Assembly (NCBI RefSeq): GCF_019704315.1
Contig: NZ_AP024597.1
Span: 496,001 to 560,000 of the forward strand
Direction: 5' to 3'
DNA: 64,000 nucleotides
Source: Stygiolobus caldivivus
Lineage (GTDB): Archaea; Thermoproteota; Thermoprotei_A; Sulfolobales; Sulfolobaceae
Part shown: positions 27,542 through 36,022 of the stretch, one piece after another
Numbering within the stretch: the stretch's first letter is position 1
How the letters are laid out: each line of letters starts with the position of its first letter
The notes under the pieces: model-generated
The model's database searches: none
Seen by the model: only the letters and a program-made list of their open reading frames with translations
What the model was told of the DNA's origin: nothing
Program-made: the position numbers and the translations under genes

Positions 27542-27958
27542 ATGAATGAGGAAAATGATCCTGAGTTACAAAAACTTTTAGAGGAGAAAGCCAAGAAACT
27601 TGCTATGTCAACACCAAAAGAAAAAGAGGAAAACAAAGAGGTAGTAGCCCACTTAGATTCTAACAATTTTGACTCATTCATTGCCTCCCACAAAATAGCG
27701 GTCGTTGATTTCTGGGCTGAATGGTGCGCACCTTGCCTAATTTTGGCACCGATAATCGAGGAACTAGCCCACGATTACCCGCAAGTAGGTTTCGGAAAGG
27801 TGAACAGTGATGAAAACCCGGACATTTCATCAAGATATGGCGTCATGAGTTTACCCACAGTCATATTCTTCAAAAATGGAGAGCCGGTAGATGAAGTTCT
27901 AGGTGCTGTGCCCAGAGAAGAAATTGAAACTAGAATCAAAGCGCTTCTAGGTGAATAA
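27542..27958 (+). CDS. trxA: Thioredoxin with N-terminal extension
   Basis: The thioredoxin fold starts near residue 37. The active site is W-C62-A-P-C65, followed by the cis-Pro in SLPTVIFF. The CAPC form of the active site (instead of CGPC) and the charged 36-residue N-terminal extension are like some archaeal thioredoxins. It should reduce protein disulfides in the cytosol. The next gene starts 3 nt after its stop. Confidence 0.9.
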   Translation: MNEENDPELQKLLEEKAKKLAMSTPKEKEENKEVVAHLDSNNFDSFIASHKIAVVDFWAEWCAPCLILAPIIEELAHDYPQVGFGKVNSDENPDISSRYGVMSLPTVIFFKNGEPVDEVLGAVPREEIETRIKALLGE

Positions 27959-27961
27959 AAA

Positions 27962-28612
27962 ATGAAACCATTGTTATTAGGGATCGATGGCCTTAGTTAC
28001 TCTAGCTTTATGAAATGTAATCCGAGAACTCTAATGATGCTCTTCAGCAGCACTTTTAGGGGTGTAGTAGCTAACAAAAGTAAGAACACACACCCTACGC
28101 CCGCTTGGTTAAGCATCCTGGAAATGACAGATGATATACCTAGTACAGGCTTTTTGACTTCGTTACCTGACTTAAAACTGATCAAAATTACTAAAGCTGT
28201 TGCCATTAATATACCTATAACTAACCCTACCTATGGTGAAGTAAAGATACCATATGATAAGAGTGTATCTGTTACTGATGAACTGAATAAGGTTAAGGAA
28301 GCTATCCTTGAAAATATAGATGATAGCCCTGTCATTGCCGATATAACTGCACTGGATAGAATGTTAATAACTGACGGAAATGCAAATAAATGCTTGATAT
28401 ATAACGAGATTGACTCATTTGTTAAAGAGATTGTAAATAAGATCCAAGATTTTATCGTATTTTCAATTTACGGAGAGCCTAAAGGTAATAAGCATGAAGA
28501 CTACGGGATATTCTTATCTACTGTGCCAAGACCTAATGAACATGACACAGTGAAATTACCAGAATTAGGAATACTATTCTCTAAGCTAGCTAAAGGGGAG
28601 GTATTTTATTAA
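27962..28612 (+). CDS. Small protein resembling the alkaline-phosphatase superfamily
   Basis: The 216 residues begin LLLGIDGLSYSSF and soon have THPTPAWLSILEM. These resemble the metal-binding start and the nucleophile Thr region of phosphodiesterase/nucleotide-pyrophosphatase-like alkaline phosphatases. The family is normally about 400 residues, so this is a shortened or degenerate member. The later metal-binding His motifs are not evident apart from HEDYG and HDTVK near the end. It is in an operon with thioredoxin. Confidence 0.5.
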   Translation: MKPLLLGIDGLSYSSFMKCNPRTLMMLFSSTFRGVVANKSKNTHPTPAWLSILEMTDDIPSTGFLTSLPDLKLIKITKAVAINIPITNPTYGEVKIPYDKSVSVTDELNKVKEAILENIDDSPVIADITALDRMLITDGNANKCLIYNEIDSFVKEIVNKIQDFIVFSIYGEPKGNKHEDYGIFLSTVPRPNEHDTVKLPELGILFSKLAKGEVFY

Positions 28613-28831
28613 TTTTTACTATTAAATTTAATTATCTTAAATGAAAATTAAATAAATAGAGACAAATACAGCCATTTTTTCATGAATAAATGTGGAGATA
28701 ATTTGGCATCGAACTATGCGAGGTACAACTACCTAGAATGACTTATTCGCTCTCGACAAAGATTAGCTCGATCCAGCCCTTTAAACTCCTTATATAACTA
28801 TTGCTTAGGAAAAACTAATAATAAAACTCAG

Positions 28832-29998
28832 TCACTTATAATATTCTAGTGCCATATGATAAGGTGTACTAAAAGAAGATGATATTAACATAGCTGAATA
28901 TAGTTTTTTCAGGTATTTATATACATTCCCCCACTTAAAGTCTATTTTCTTGACGTATTTATTAGAATCAAACACCAGCATTCCTGCATAATCTCCTGAA
29001 TGCATCATACAGATAACACCTTGTACATAATACGGTAAGGACTTGCCGCTTACCTCTTTAATAATTGTAGCAGCTGCGTTTTCAGCCGATATCATAGCTG
29101 CCCTCCCCGTTTTAGCAGGAATCATACCCTTTGCAGCATCTCCTACTCCAAACACGTTTTTATATAGTGTTGACCTAAAAGTAGGGTGCTCAACCGAAAT
29201 AAAGCCAGAGTCGTCGGTAAGTCCTGCATTCTTAACCACTGTCGGTGCTGATAGAGTTGGAAGGACAGAGATTAAATCCGCTTCTACTTCTAGGCCGTTG
29301 CTCAGTAATACTTTGTGTCCAGATATTTCTTGGACATAAGCGCCTTTTATTAACTTTATACCTCTTTTCTCGGCATAGGAATTGACTTGGTTTGGTATCC
29401 AGTCCACGGGCAATATACCAAACATACCTTTAGGGCTCTGTGTAGCTAGATACACAGTAAACTTTTTACCTAGTTTCCTTCCCAAGTATTCAAGGATTAA
29501 CGCTACTTGGTAGGAAGGGCCCTCAATAGGGCTATTCTTAGCATTACCCACGAGTGCTACTAGTTCGTCCTCTTTCTCAACCATATTTTTAATACCTAGG
29601 AATCCTTCTAGAGGATGGTGCATAAAGGCGTTTTCGTGGCCCTTTATTTTCTCAAAATTTTCATCATAAGCTCCACCTAAAGCTATTATCAGATAATCAT
29701 AGTCAAATACACCTCTATCTGTCTTTACTTCGTTAGACTGTGGTAGGATATCTAAAACCTTAGATTTCAAAAATTTAATACCTTTAGGCGGTAATCTTTT
29801 AGATGCGTCGAAGTACGTATTTTGAATATTTACCTCGTCGGTTAACAGTGCTGGAAATATTGTATTGTCATAAACCAGATCCGACTCTGAAATTACTATA
29901 ACATCAACTTTATCTGGTACATGTTCCGCTAATCTATGTGCTGCAGTAAGACCAGAAAATCCTGAACCAAGTATTAATACTCTTTTCTTTAACGGCAT
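28832..29998 (-). CDS. NAD(P)/FAD-dependent oxidoreductase, sulfide:quinone-reductase-like
   Basis: The 388-residue flavoprotein has the SQR/NDH-2 layout: LILGSGFSGLTAAHRL at the start, LIIALGGAYDEN, and VFGVGDAAKGMIPAKTGRAAMISAENAA near the C-terminus. Only one Cys is present (VICMMHSGD), matching the position of the third SQR redox Cys; the other two Cys of classical SQR are absent. A C-terminal amphipathic region could sit on the membrane. A GTG precedes the ATG used here. Its start overlaps the stop of the upstream gene by a single base pair of codons (ATGA-type), so they are co-transcribed. Confidence 0.8.
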   Translation of the reverse strand: MPLKKRVLILGSGFSGLTAAHRLAEHVPDKVDVIVISESDLVYDNTIFPALLTDEVNIQNTYFDASKRLPPKGIKFLKSKVLDILPQSNEVKTDRGVFDYDYLIIALGGAYDENFEKIKGHENAFMHHPLEGFLGIKNMVEKEDELVALVGNAKNSPIEGPSYQVALILEYLGRKLGKKFTVYLATQSPKGMFGILPVDWIPNQVNSYAEKRGIKLIKGAYVQEISGHKVLLSNGLEVEADLISVLPTLSAPTVVKNAGLTDDSGFISVEHPTFRSTLYKNVFGVGDAAKGMIPAKTGRAAMISAENAAATIIKEVSGKSLPYYVQGVICMMHSGDYAGMLVFDSNKYVKKIDFKWGNVYKYLKKLYSAMLISSSFSTPYHMALEYYK

Positions 29999-30510
29999 CA
30001 CTGTATTCTATTATAGAAAGGATATAAGGCTATCACAACTGGTTGGACGTAAAGGTCTTTACGAGTTATATAGTTTTTAGTGAGATAGCCTATGGCCCCC
30101 TCATACTGTTTACTATCTTTTGTAGAAAATACTATATCAGTAGCCTCACCTAGTTCTTTCCCTTGAACTACTAACGAAGCAATTGAAGGAGGTAACGGAA
30201 ATGACGCTGAAAAAGCGAAATTCTCCATCCCTTCTTTACTAACTGCATATACTACGGCATAGCCTAGCACCTTATTTTCATAATAAAAAATCCCACCTTC
30301 TATTCCTACCCCTATATCAGCTCCACTTATTCTTAGGGCCTTATATGCTCGCCTTTTGGCACCTACGAATGTCTGATTACATATAGGCTGTGGCGGGACT
30401 TCAGGGTCTATTTTAACTGCCTCGACTTTAGCAGGAAGACCTATTATCTTAATCGCCTCTTTAACTGCCTCGACTTTAGCCTTATTTGTAGAACCTATGG
30501 CAACAAACAT
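29998..30510 (-). CDS. Inosine/xanthosine triphosphatase (DUF84/YjjX family)
   Basis: This house-cleaning phosphatase hydrolyses ITP and XTP and so keeps deaminated purines out of nucleic acids. The 170-residue protein begins VAIGSTNKAKVEAV, then has QPICNQTFVGAKRRA and GVGIEGGI, all typical of the YjjX/DUF84 fold. It is the first gene of a two-gene operon with the SQR-like flavoprotein. Confidence 0.9.
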   Translation of the reverse strand: MFVAIGSTNKAKVEAVKEAIKIIGLPAKVEAVKIDPEVPPQPICNQTFVGAKRRAYKALRISGADIGVGIEGGIFYYENKVLGYAVVYAVSKEGMENFAFSASFPLPPSIASLVVQGKELGEATDIVFSTKDSKQYEGAIGYLTKNYITRKDLYVQPVVIALYPFYNRIQ

Positions 30511-30539
30511 TTTTATTTACACTACCAAAAAGTTTGGTT

Positions 30540-31406
30540 ATGGTAACAATAAAAGTTGGGCCACTAGCAGATTCAGGAGATCTGTATCCGTTTATACCTC
30601 TTATAGAAGGAAAAGTAAAACCAGAGGGAATAAACCTTGAATTTGAAATCATCAGCACAGTACAGGATACTAATGAAAAAGTATTAAAAAAAGAGGTTGA
30701 TGTAGCTGTACCGTCAGCGGCTATGTACCCTTATATTCAACAAGATTATTATATAATCGGAGAAGCTGTAGCTTCTGCAATTGACGGAATAACAGGTATG
30801 CCTATTTTATCTACTTCTCCGCTAACAATAGAGGATTTAAAGAATTCAAGAATAATTGTCCACGGACATAACACCACTGCATACACTTTATATAGGCTTC
30901 TCGTAGGTAAATATAGAAAATTAGTAATAATAAGAAAGGTCTTAGACGAAATAAAAGGGCTAGGTAAAGAAGGGGACGCGTTAGTAGCCGTACATGAGCT
31001 TAAAATGATGTATGCACTTGAAAAATTAGGCGTAAAAGTACATAGAATAGCTAGCATGTGGGAATTATGGAAACAAATTGCAGGAGATTCACCTATGCCT
31101 ATGGGAACGGTAGTAGTAAATAAAGATTTAGGAAAGGAGATAGCTATAAAGTTTAAAGAGGCTTACCTCAGGAGTAAAGCCTATGCTGAGAAACATTTAG
31201 ATGAAATAATTAAGAAGGATGCTGAAATTATGAGAGATGCACATAAAGAAAACATTGAGGAGGAAATTATACGAAAGACAATATGGGCAGATATACAGGA
31301 GTATAACGTGCCCTTGAGTGACGTAAAAAGAGGGCTAGAAACCTTTTACAGATTAACTGCTGAGAGAGGAATACTACCGAAGGTACTCGAAATAGATATT
31401 ATTTGA
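30540..31406 (+). CDS. MqnA/MqnD-family (DUF178-like) protein
   Basis: The 288-residue protein has a periplasmic-binding-protein type II fold as in the futalosine-pathway enzymes MqnA and MqnD. It starts VGPLADSGDLYPFIPL and includes VDVAVPSAAMYPYI, IIVHGHNTTAYTLYRLL and HELKMMYALEKLGV. There is no signal peptide, so it acts in the cytosol. Sulfolobales use sulfur-containing benzothiophene quinones rather than menaquinone, so a menaquinone role is doubtful. TTG lies two codons before the ATG chosen. Confidence 0.75.
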   Translation: MVTIKVGPLADSGDLYPFIPLIEGKVKPEGINLEFEIISTVQDTNEKVLKKEVDVAVPSAAMYPYIQQDYYIIGEAVASAIDGITGMPILSTSPLTIEDLKNSRIIVHGHNTTAYTLYRLLVGKYRKLVIIRKVLDEIKGLGKEGDALVAVHELKMMYALEKLGVKVHRIASMWELWKQIAGDSPMPMGTVVVNKDLGKEIAIKFKEAYLRSKAYAEKHLDEIIKKDAEIMRDAHKENIEEEIIRKTIWADIQEYNVPLSDVKRGLETFYRLTAERGILPKVLEIDII

Positions 31407-31409
31407 GGC

Positions 31410-32084
31410 TCAGACTGAGGAACTTATTATTTTTTCACATAACTTAGCTCTACACATGTAATCAACTGTTTTTATCACCAAGTTAATGTAACATTCTGGT
31501 ACATATAATTCTATCAAATAAAGGATAATATTTTCAGGGTTAATCACCTTATATGCCACTCTAATAAACGGAAAATATTCTAATTCATCTAAGATTTCTT
31601 CTTCATAGGTTAAAACGTCTACGAAAAAATCTCTTTTACCGTAATCTACTATGAAACCCCTAATATTTAGCAGGTTTAGTTGATCTACCGTATTCCCTTT
31701 GGCACTAGCTGTTATTTCCCCGAACTCGGTGGAACTTATAGAAATGTAGTCGGCCTTTCTGTCGTAATTAGGACTCCATATATCTAAATATGGATCATAT
31801 TCTTCTGGTTTTCCTGAATAATTTCTGATCTCAATCGTCTTAAGCTCTTGATCTATTAGAAGCATTTTCTTATTTTTAATGCTCAGCCTAAAAATGTCAT
31901 CCTTAACTAAACCTCTACATAAAGAGAATCCATCAAACTTAGTTATCGGAGTGAGGCTTAGGTCTTTTATACTGTTTGCAAGCCTTCTTATATCTTCTAC
32001 ATTTGTTTTAACTAAATACGCGATTAAATCGTAATTATCGCCCAGAACCCTCATTTGACGTATAAGTTGAACATGCGTTAGCAT
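31410..32084 (-). CDS. Uncharacterised protein, possible N-terminal helix-turn-helix
   Basis: The 224 residues have a helical N-terminus (LIRQMRVLGDNYDLIAYLVKTNVEDIRRLANSI) that could form a helix-turn-helix, followed by a mixed beta region and a closing Cys-containing helix (MCRAKLCEKI). Its general layout resembles the protein at 39457-40353. I know no named family. It is convergent with the MqnA/D-like gene, with 3 nt between the stops. Confidence 0.6.
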   Translation of the reverse strand: MLTHVQLIRQMRVLGDNYDLIAYLVKTNVEDIRRLANSIKDLSLTPITKFDGFSLCRGLVKDDIFRLSIKNKKMLLIDQELKTIEIRNYSGKPEEYDPYLDIWSPNYDRKADYISISSTEFGEITASAKGNTVDQLNLLNIRGFIVDYGKRDFFVDVLTYEEEILDELEYFPFIRVAYKVINPENIILYLIELYVPECYINLVIKTVDYMCRAKLCEKIISSSV

Positions 32085-32144
32085 TACACTTTATGTAATA
32101 GGATTAGTTTTTTATACATTTTTCTTGTAGTTTTATCACCAGTA

Positions 32145-33182
32145 ATGGCATTTTTGGTCTTTAACCCTAGAAGATGGGACTTATTATCCATAGATCCTTT
32201 TGATTTTGGCTTGGAAAAATTTGTAGAACCGAGTAAGGCTCAAGTCGAGTTCGAGAATCTGATTAAAATTCTAGGCGAATTAGGAGAAGTAAAAGACATT
32301 TGTAATATAATAGACAAAGAAAAATTAATTGAAGTAGTATTGGAGTCAATGACTATCATCGGAGAAGGCAAACTAGAGGAGGAAAAGTTTAAGTCCTCGA
32401 TATCTTCTCTAGATAAAGATGCACTTTGTAATCTTTTTGTTTTAAATCCTACTTTAATACTTTCAGAAAGCTCAAATAGAAGTGTCCCTAAGCTACGTTT
32501 ATTTTCAGAAAAAATAAGAGGAGAACTATTATGGCTTCACAAATATGCAATTATCGATAACGCAGTTATAATAGGATATCCTTCAATTAACAGTAGTAAA
32601 ACTGAGATAAAATTAATTTATTATTCTCTATGTAAAGAGACTGGTCAAGAGCCTGTAATTGCTGACTATCCTCCTGCTTTATTAAACTTCGACGATATAA
32701 TTATAGATAAAAATAGGAATTCGATACTGGCACAAATAGGAGGCTCTACTAACGTAGAAGGATTAGCCAGGTTATTTAGATTAAAGTACCCGATACTAGC
32801 AGAGCTTTACATTAGTGATAACTTCAATAAATTACCTCTTTCGACCTTTCTAAGAATTTTGAATGAAGATTATATACTAGTAAACAGAGATATATTGAAC
32901 ATAACTAGGGTTGATATATATGAGTATACCACCGATAATTATCACTACAAATATACGTATAATCTAAAAGATTTTTTGAACATGATAAATGAGAAAATTA
33001 TAATTGTAGATAGTCAAGATATGTCTTTTCTAATAACTAATAATAAAGTAGTCATAAAGGAAGAAACAGATAAATCCGTCAGCAGTATATTCTCGCAGTT
33101 AGGATTAGATATAATAAAACTCCCGATGTCAGAATTAGGCACTAACTATCGTGGTCCTTATAATTTAGTAATACAGTATTAG
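32145..33182 (+). CDS. Uncharacterised protein, weak resemblance to amidinotransferase fold
   Basis: The 345-residue protein starts AFLVFNPRRWDLLSIDPFDFG followed by a QVEFENLIKILGELGEV helix. This order resembles the start of arginine deiminase/dimethylargininase-fold (GME) proteins. The usual catalytic Cys near the C-terminus is not present at the expected place, so an active enzyme of that family is doubtful. It is divergent from 31410-32084 with about 60 nt between the starts. Treat the fold as a hypothesis. Confidence 0.55.
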   Translation: MAFLVFNPRRWDLLSIDPFDFGLEKFVEPSKAQVEFENLIKILGELGEVKDICNIIDKEKLIEVVLESMTIIGEGKLEEEKFKSSISSLDKDALCNLFVLNPTLILSESSNRSVPKLRLFSEKIRGELLWLHKYAIIDNAVIIGYPSINSSKTEIKLIYYSLCKETGQEPVIADYPPALLNFDDIIIDKNRNSILAQIGGSTNVEGLARLFRLKYPILAELYISDNFNKLPLSTFLRILNEDYILVNRDILNITRVDIYEYTTDNYHYKYTYNLKDFLNMINEKIIIVDSQDMSFLITNNKVVIKEETDKSVSSIFSQLGLDIIKLPMSELGTNYRGPYNLVIQY

Positions 33183-33527
33183 CTATATAAATAACTTATA
33201 GAATAGTATTATACAAATTTTCTTGCATTTTAATTATCTATATCATTAGCTATTTTATTTAAGTATTCTTCCACATTAATTTCTATGTATGATTATGCTT
33301 TTTATGTCTAAATAATTTTCTGTTATACTCGAATCTACAAAAAGTATTTTTAATGTGACTCTATAAAAAAGTAGTTGTTACAGATCAATTATTTTAAAAT
33401 TTTTAATTATTTAATATTAATTCTGAAATAAAATAATAATATAAATAAAATTCTTAAAAAACAGTGTTAATTAGAGAAAGACTTGTCTATTTAATTAAAA
33501 TTTATTAGTTTAAAGGTAAAAACAACA
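33183..33527. other. AT-rich intergenic region, nothing recognised
   Basis: This 345-nt gap is very AT rich, with long A and T runs. I see no open frame, box C/D series or strong hairpin. A TATA-like element near 33498-33508 would serve the small gene at 33528. Confidence 0.5.
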
Positions 33528-33695
33528 ATGGGGATAAAGATGGCAGAAAATAAAAAGGATGAAGTGGAGATTAACTCCTTTACGGATCTAATAAAAGCAC
33601 TATTTAGGTATGATAATTGGTATCTAGGAGGATTTGTAATATTACTTATACTGTTCGTTCTGTTAGATGTAGTTCTATTCACACCTCATTCTTAA
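33528..33695 (+). CDS. Single-pass membrane microprotein, 55 residues
   Basis: This small open frame was found by reading the gap. It encodes a charged N-terminal part (MAENKKDEVEINSF preceded by MGIK) and a hydrophobic helix WYLGGFVILLILFVLLDVVLF close to the C-terminus, then PHS. The ATG at 33528 has a TATA-like sequence about 25 nt upstream, so a leaderless message is likely; a second ATG is four codons in. Such size and layout are common among small subunits of membrane complexes, but no partner is next to it. Confidence 0.6.
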   Translation: MGIKMAENKKDEVEINSFTDLIKALFRYDNWYLGGFVILLILFVLLDVVLFTPHS

Positions 33696-33757
33696 TAAAA
33701 TTATATAAAGATAAGCTATTTAACACACTTTTTAAAAATAAATTACTGTGATAGTTA

Positions 33758-34354
33758 GTGCCGAGAGCTAACCTAGCTGCAGATGCTGAATTAATAGAGG
33801 AATTAGAGCAAGAAGTAAAGAAAAAAGGATATACTATGTATGCAATTACCAATTTAGCGTTAAAAGCTGTCCTAGAGATCTTAAAAGAAGGTGGAGATTC
33901 AGAAACGTTGAATTCGCTAGTAGAATATTACAAAACTATAAAAGATTTAGAAATAGTACCAGTTACTGTGTGGTATTTAGAGAACATCGTTAAGCTAGCT
34001 TATGAACACGATAAAAATAAGGCATCTGAAATCTGTGAAATAACCGGTGTACAGTTAGCGTCTTATTTAAGGACTAAAGCTAGCGACCTATCAGATCTAA
34101 TAGAATTATATGAGAAGATAAAAGAACTAATTCCAGTCAAAGATATATCGATAAAACAAAACGGTGAAACAATAGATATTAGGATTACGGGTACAGGGTT
34201 TGGCTTAGAATCTACTACATGTGCATCTATCATTCTAAAGAGAATTCTTGAAGAATATGGCTTCGAAGTCCTTTCACTAAACCCTACCCCTGGTGGGATA
34301 ATACTAGTTAAAGCAAAGATCCCTAACTCTTCAAACTCTAATAAGACCAAGTAA
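33758..34354 (+). CDS. Uncharacterised protein, possible ribbon-helix-helix N-terminus
   Basis: The 198-residue protein starts with GTG (PRANLAADAELIEELEQEVKKKGYTMYAITNLALKAVLEIL), which fits a ribbon-helix-helix or similar small helical domain. A middle helical part and a C-terminal alpha/beta domain follow, with TGFGLESTTCASIILKRILEEYGFEVLSLNPTPGGIILVKAKI. I do not recognise the family. Its 3' end overlaps the convergent nep1 gene by 24 nt. Confidence 0.65.
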   Translation: MPRANLAADAELIEELEQEVKKKGYTMYAITNLALKAVLEILKEGGDSETLNSLVEYYKTIKDLEIVPVTVWYLENIVKLAYEHDKNKASEICEITGVQLASYLRTKASDLSDLIELYEKIKELIPVKDISIKQNGETIDIRITGTGFGLESTTCASIILKRILEEYGFEVLSLNPTPGGIILVKAKIPNSSNSNKTK

Positions 34355-34999
34355 TGAAAGACATACCGTAGACAACCTGCATATCACTTGGTATGTTTCT
34401 AAAACATTATCCCCGATTGAAAGAAATCTATCCGCGTTAGCTTTTACCTCGTCGGAAAAATCACCATGAGGAAAAGCCCCGACACCTATAAGCCAGCTAT
34501 CGCCTAATTCGCAAATATCACGGATTGGGACTTTTTCACCGCCCTCCGACAGAACCGCAAGTTTATACTTTTTCTTTAAAGATTTTAATGTTAAATCTGT
34601 AATTTCCATCAATGGTTCATTAGAATTAACTGGTACTCTCTTATACCTTAACAGTTGCTCCATTAAACTCGTAAACCTATTATAGTTTTTCGGAATTCTT
34701 GTCTTATTGCTAACACGTATTATTTTACCGTCTATTGTGTGAAGGAAAAAATCACCTTTAATTTCGTCCTCTAAAAATAGAAAATTCAACATGGCTAAGT
34801 GAACTATGTCGGGTCTGCCTCTTTTTTCCTTATCTTTTAACCTCGACATAGCTTTATAATGTAATGACTTATCCAAAAGTACAAACTTGGGGTCTTTTCC
34901 TTTTTTCTTAGCATTTGAAATCACAGAAGGATGAGATAAAAGTTCCTTAGGGACTAGTTCTAAGGAGGAATCCAACAAGATAAGATTAATTTTTCCCAT
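34331..34999 (-). CDS. nep1: Nep1 16S rRNA pseudouridine-N1-methyltransferase
   Basis: Nep1 (Emg1) is a SPOUT-class enzyme that methylates N1 of a pseudouridine in helix 35 of 16S rRNA and assists small-subunit assembly. The 222-residue protein shows SLHYKAMSRLKDKEKRGRPDIVHLAMLNFL near residues 45-75, IHTIDGKIIRVSNKTRIPKNYNRF around 100 in modified form, and the SAM-binding knot VGAFPHGDFSD near the C-terminus. It is divergent from the RNase P gene by 19 nt, so the two share a promoter region. Confidence 0.94.
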   Translation of the reverse strand: MGKINLILLDSSLELVPKELLSHPSVISNAKKKGKDPKFVLLDKSLHYKAMSRLKDKEKRGRPDIVHLAMLNFLFLEDEIKGDFFLHTIDGKIIRVSNKTRIPKNYNRFTSLMEQLLRYKRVPVNSNEPLMEITDLTLKSLKKKYKLAVLSEGGEKVPIRDICELGDSWLIGVGAFPHGDFSDEVKANADRFLSIGDNVLETYQVICRLSTVCLSLLGLIRV

Positions 35000-35018
35000 A
35001 AAGCTTGAGTTAAGACTA

Positions 35019-35330
35019 ATGAAAATAAAAGTAATGAAAGAACATAAGAGAAGAGCTATTGAATTAATAGACCTTGCGATAAAAGAGGCTGAAAAGAACG
35101 AGCTGGATTTAGCTAGACGATACGTAAGCTTAGCTGTAAATTACGCTAACAAGTATAAATTTAAGTTACCCTTAAAATATAAACGAAAATTCTGCAGAAA
35201 ATGTTTTACACCATTAATTCCAGGATTAACGGAGAGAAGGAGAATAAAAAATAAAGTCATCGTAGTATCATGTGTATGTTGTGGTTGGATCAGAAGATAT
35301 CCCGTTAAAAAAACTGATAAAGGAAGCTAA
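35019..35330 (+). CDS. rnp4: RNase P protein component 4 (Rpp21/Rpr2)
   Basis: This 103-residue protein binds the specificity domain of RNase P RNA together with Rpp29 in tRNA 5' maturation. The N-terminal helices are rich in Lys and Arg (HKRRAIELIDLAIKEAEKN, LARRYVSLAVNYANKYK). The zinc ribbon ligands are CRKC and CVCC. It is the first gene of a three-gene overlapping operon with the CRM-domain and DUF371 genes. Confidence 0.92.
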   Translation: MKIKVMKEHKRRAIELIDLAIKEAEKNELDLARRYVSLAVNYANKYKFKLPLKYKRKFCRKCFTPLIPGLTERRRIKNKVIVVSCVCCGWIRRYPVKKTDKGS

Positions 35331-35550
35331 GGCCAGTCATGCTGAGATAAGGATAGGTAAAAAAGGAGTTACTGAAGAAGTAATAAACGAGATAAAGAGA
35401 AGGCTTAAGGAACATAAGGTGGTGAAGGTAAAAATAGGGATCGAAATAGAAGATAGACGTGAATTTGCTAAAGAAATTGCGGAAAAAGTTGGCGCAAGAT
35501 TGATAGAGGTAAGAGGGTATACATTTATACTAGCTAAGAAAGATGATTGA
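35272..35550 (+). CDS. YhbY/CRM-domain RNA-binding protein
   Basis: The 92-residue protein is a single CRM domain, as in bacterial YhbY that binds pre-50S or 23S RNA. The signature GKKG loop (RIGKKGVTEEVI) is near residue 30, followed by HKVVKVKIG and the C-terminal RGYTFILAKK strand. It starts with GTG inside rnp4, giving a 59-nt overlap; GTG codons slightly downstream are alternatives. It probably takes part in ribosome or RNase P RNA assembly. Confidence 0.88.
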   Translation: MYVVVGSEDIPLKKLIKEAKASHAEIRIGKKGVTEEVINEIKRRLKEHKVVKVKIGIEIEDRREFAKEIAEKVGARLIEVRGYTFILAKKDD

Positions 35551-36022
35551 GTTAATAAAAGCTGAAGGTCATTATAATGTAAGAGGTATTCACAAGACCA
35601 CTCTAGAGGTAACGAAAGATGACTATTTAACTCCTAATGGAGACTGTATAATAGGAATTAACGCAACTAAAGGTGCTGCGGAACTTTCTGATAGACTGAA
35701 AGAGGAGTTGAGGAAGGACGACACTTACGTTTACGCCATAATTGTAGTGGATGGTTTATACGATTTAATAGCAGGAAAAGGATCAAGTAAATTCACTTTA
35801 TCTGATCCTAATAAAATAATCCTGAGGAGGTCAACTTTTATTTCCGATGCTACCGTAATGATAAACGCAAACAAGGCAGCTAAAGATGTTGATAGAAAAA
35901 TAGTTCAGAAACTCCAGAAAGGCTCAGAATTATTGCTTTTCCTCGTTACATCTGACTCTGCCCTTAAAGACGAAGAGATCTTTAGAATAATCGTTAACTT
36001 TTATCCAATCAGTTTTTCCTAA
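35543..36022 (+). CDS. DUF371 family protein
   Basis: The 159-residue protein is a member of the archaeal DUF371 family, recognised by EGHYNVRGIHKTTLEVTKDDYLTPNGDCIIGI at its start. The function of this family is not established. The conserved His, Lys and Asp residues in this start segment look catalytic or RNA-binding. It overlaps the CRM gene by 8 nt and the convergent methyltransferase by 93 nt. Confidence 0.85.
   Translation: MIELIKAEGHYNVRGIHKTTLEVTKDDYLTPNGDCIIGINATKGAAELSDRLKEELRKDDTYVYAIIVVDGLYDLIAGKGSSKFTLSDPNKIILRRSTFISDATVMINANKAAKDVDRKIVQKLQKGSELLLFLVTSDSALKDEEIFRIIVNFYPISFS

Noticed and set aside
30540-31406. Solute-binding protein of an ABC transporter
   Set aside because: It has no signal peptide and no permease or ATPase gene beside it.
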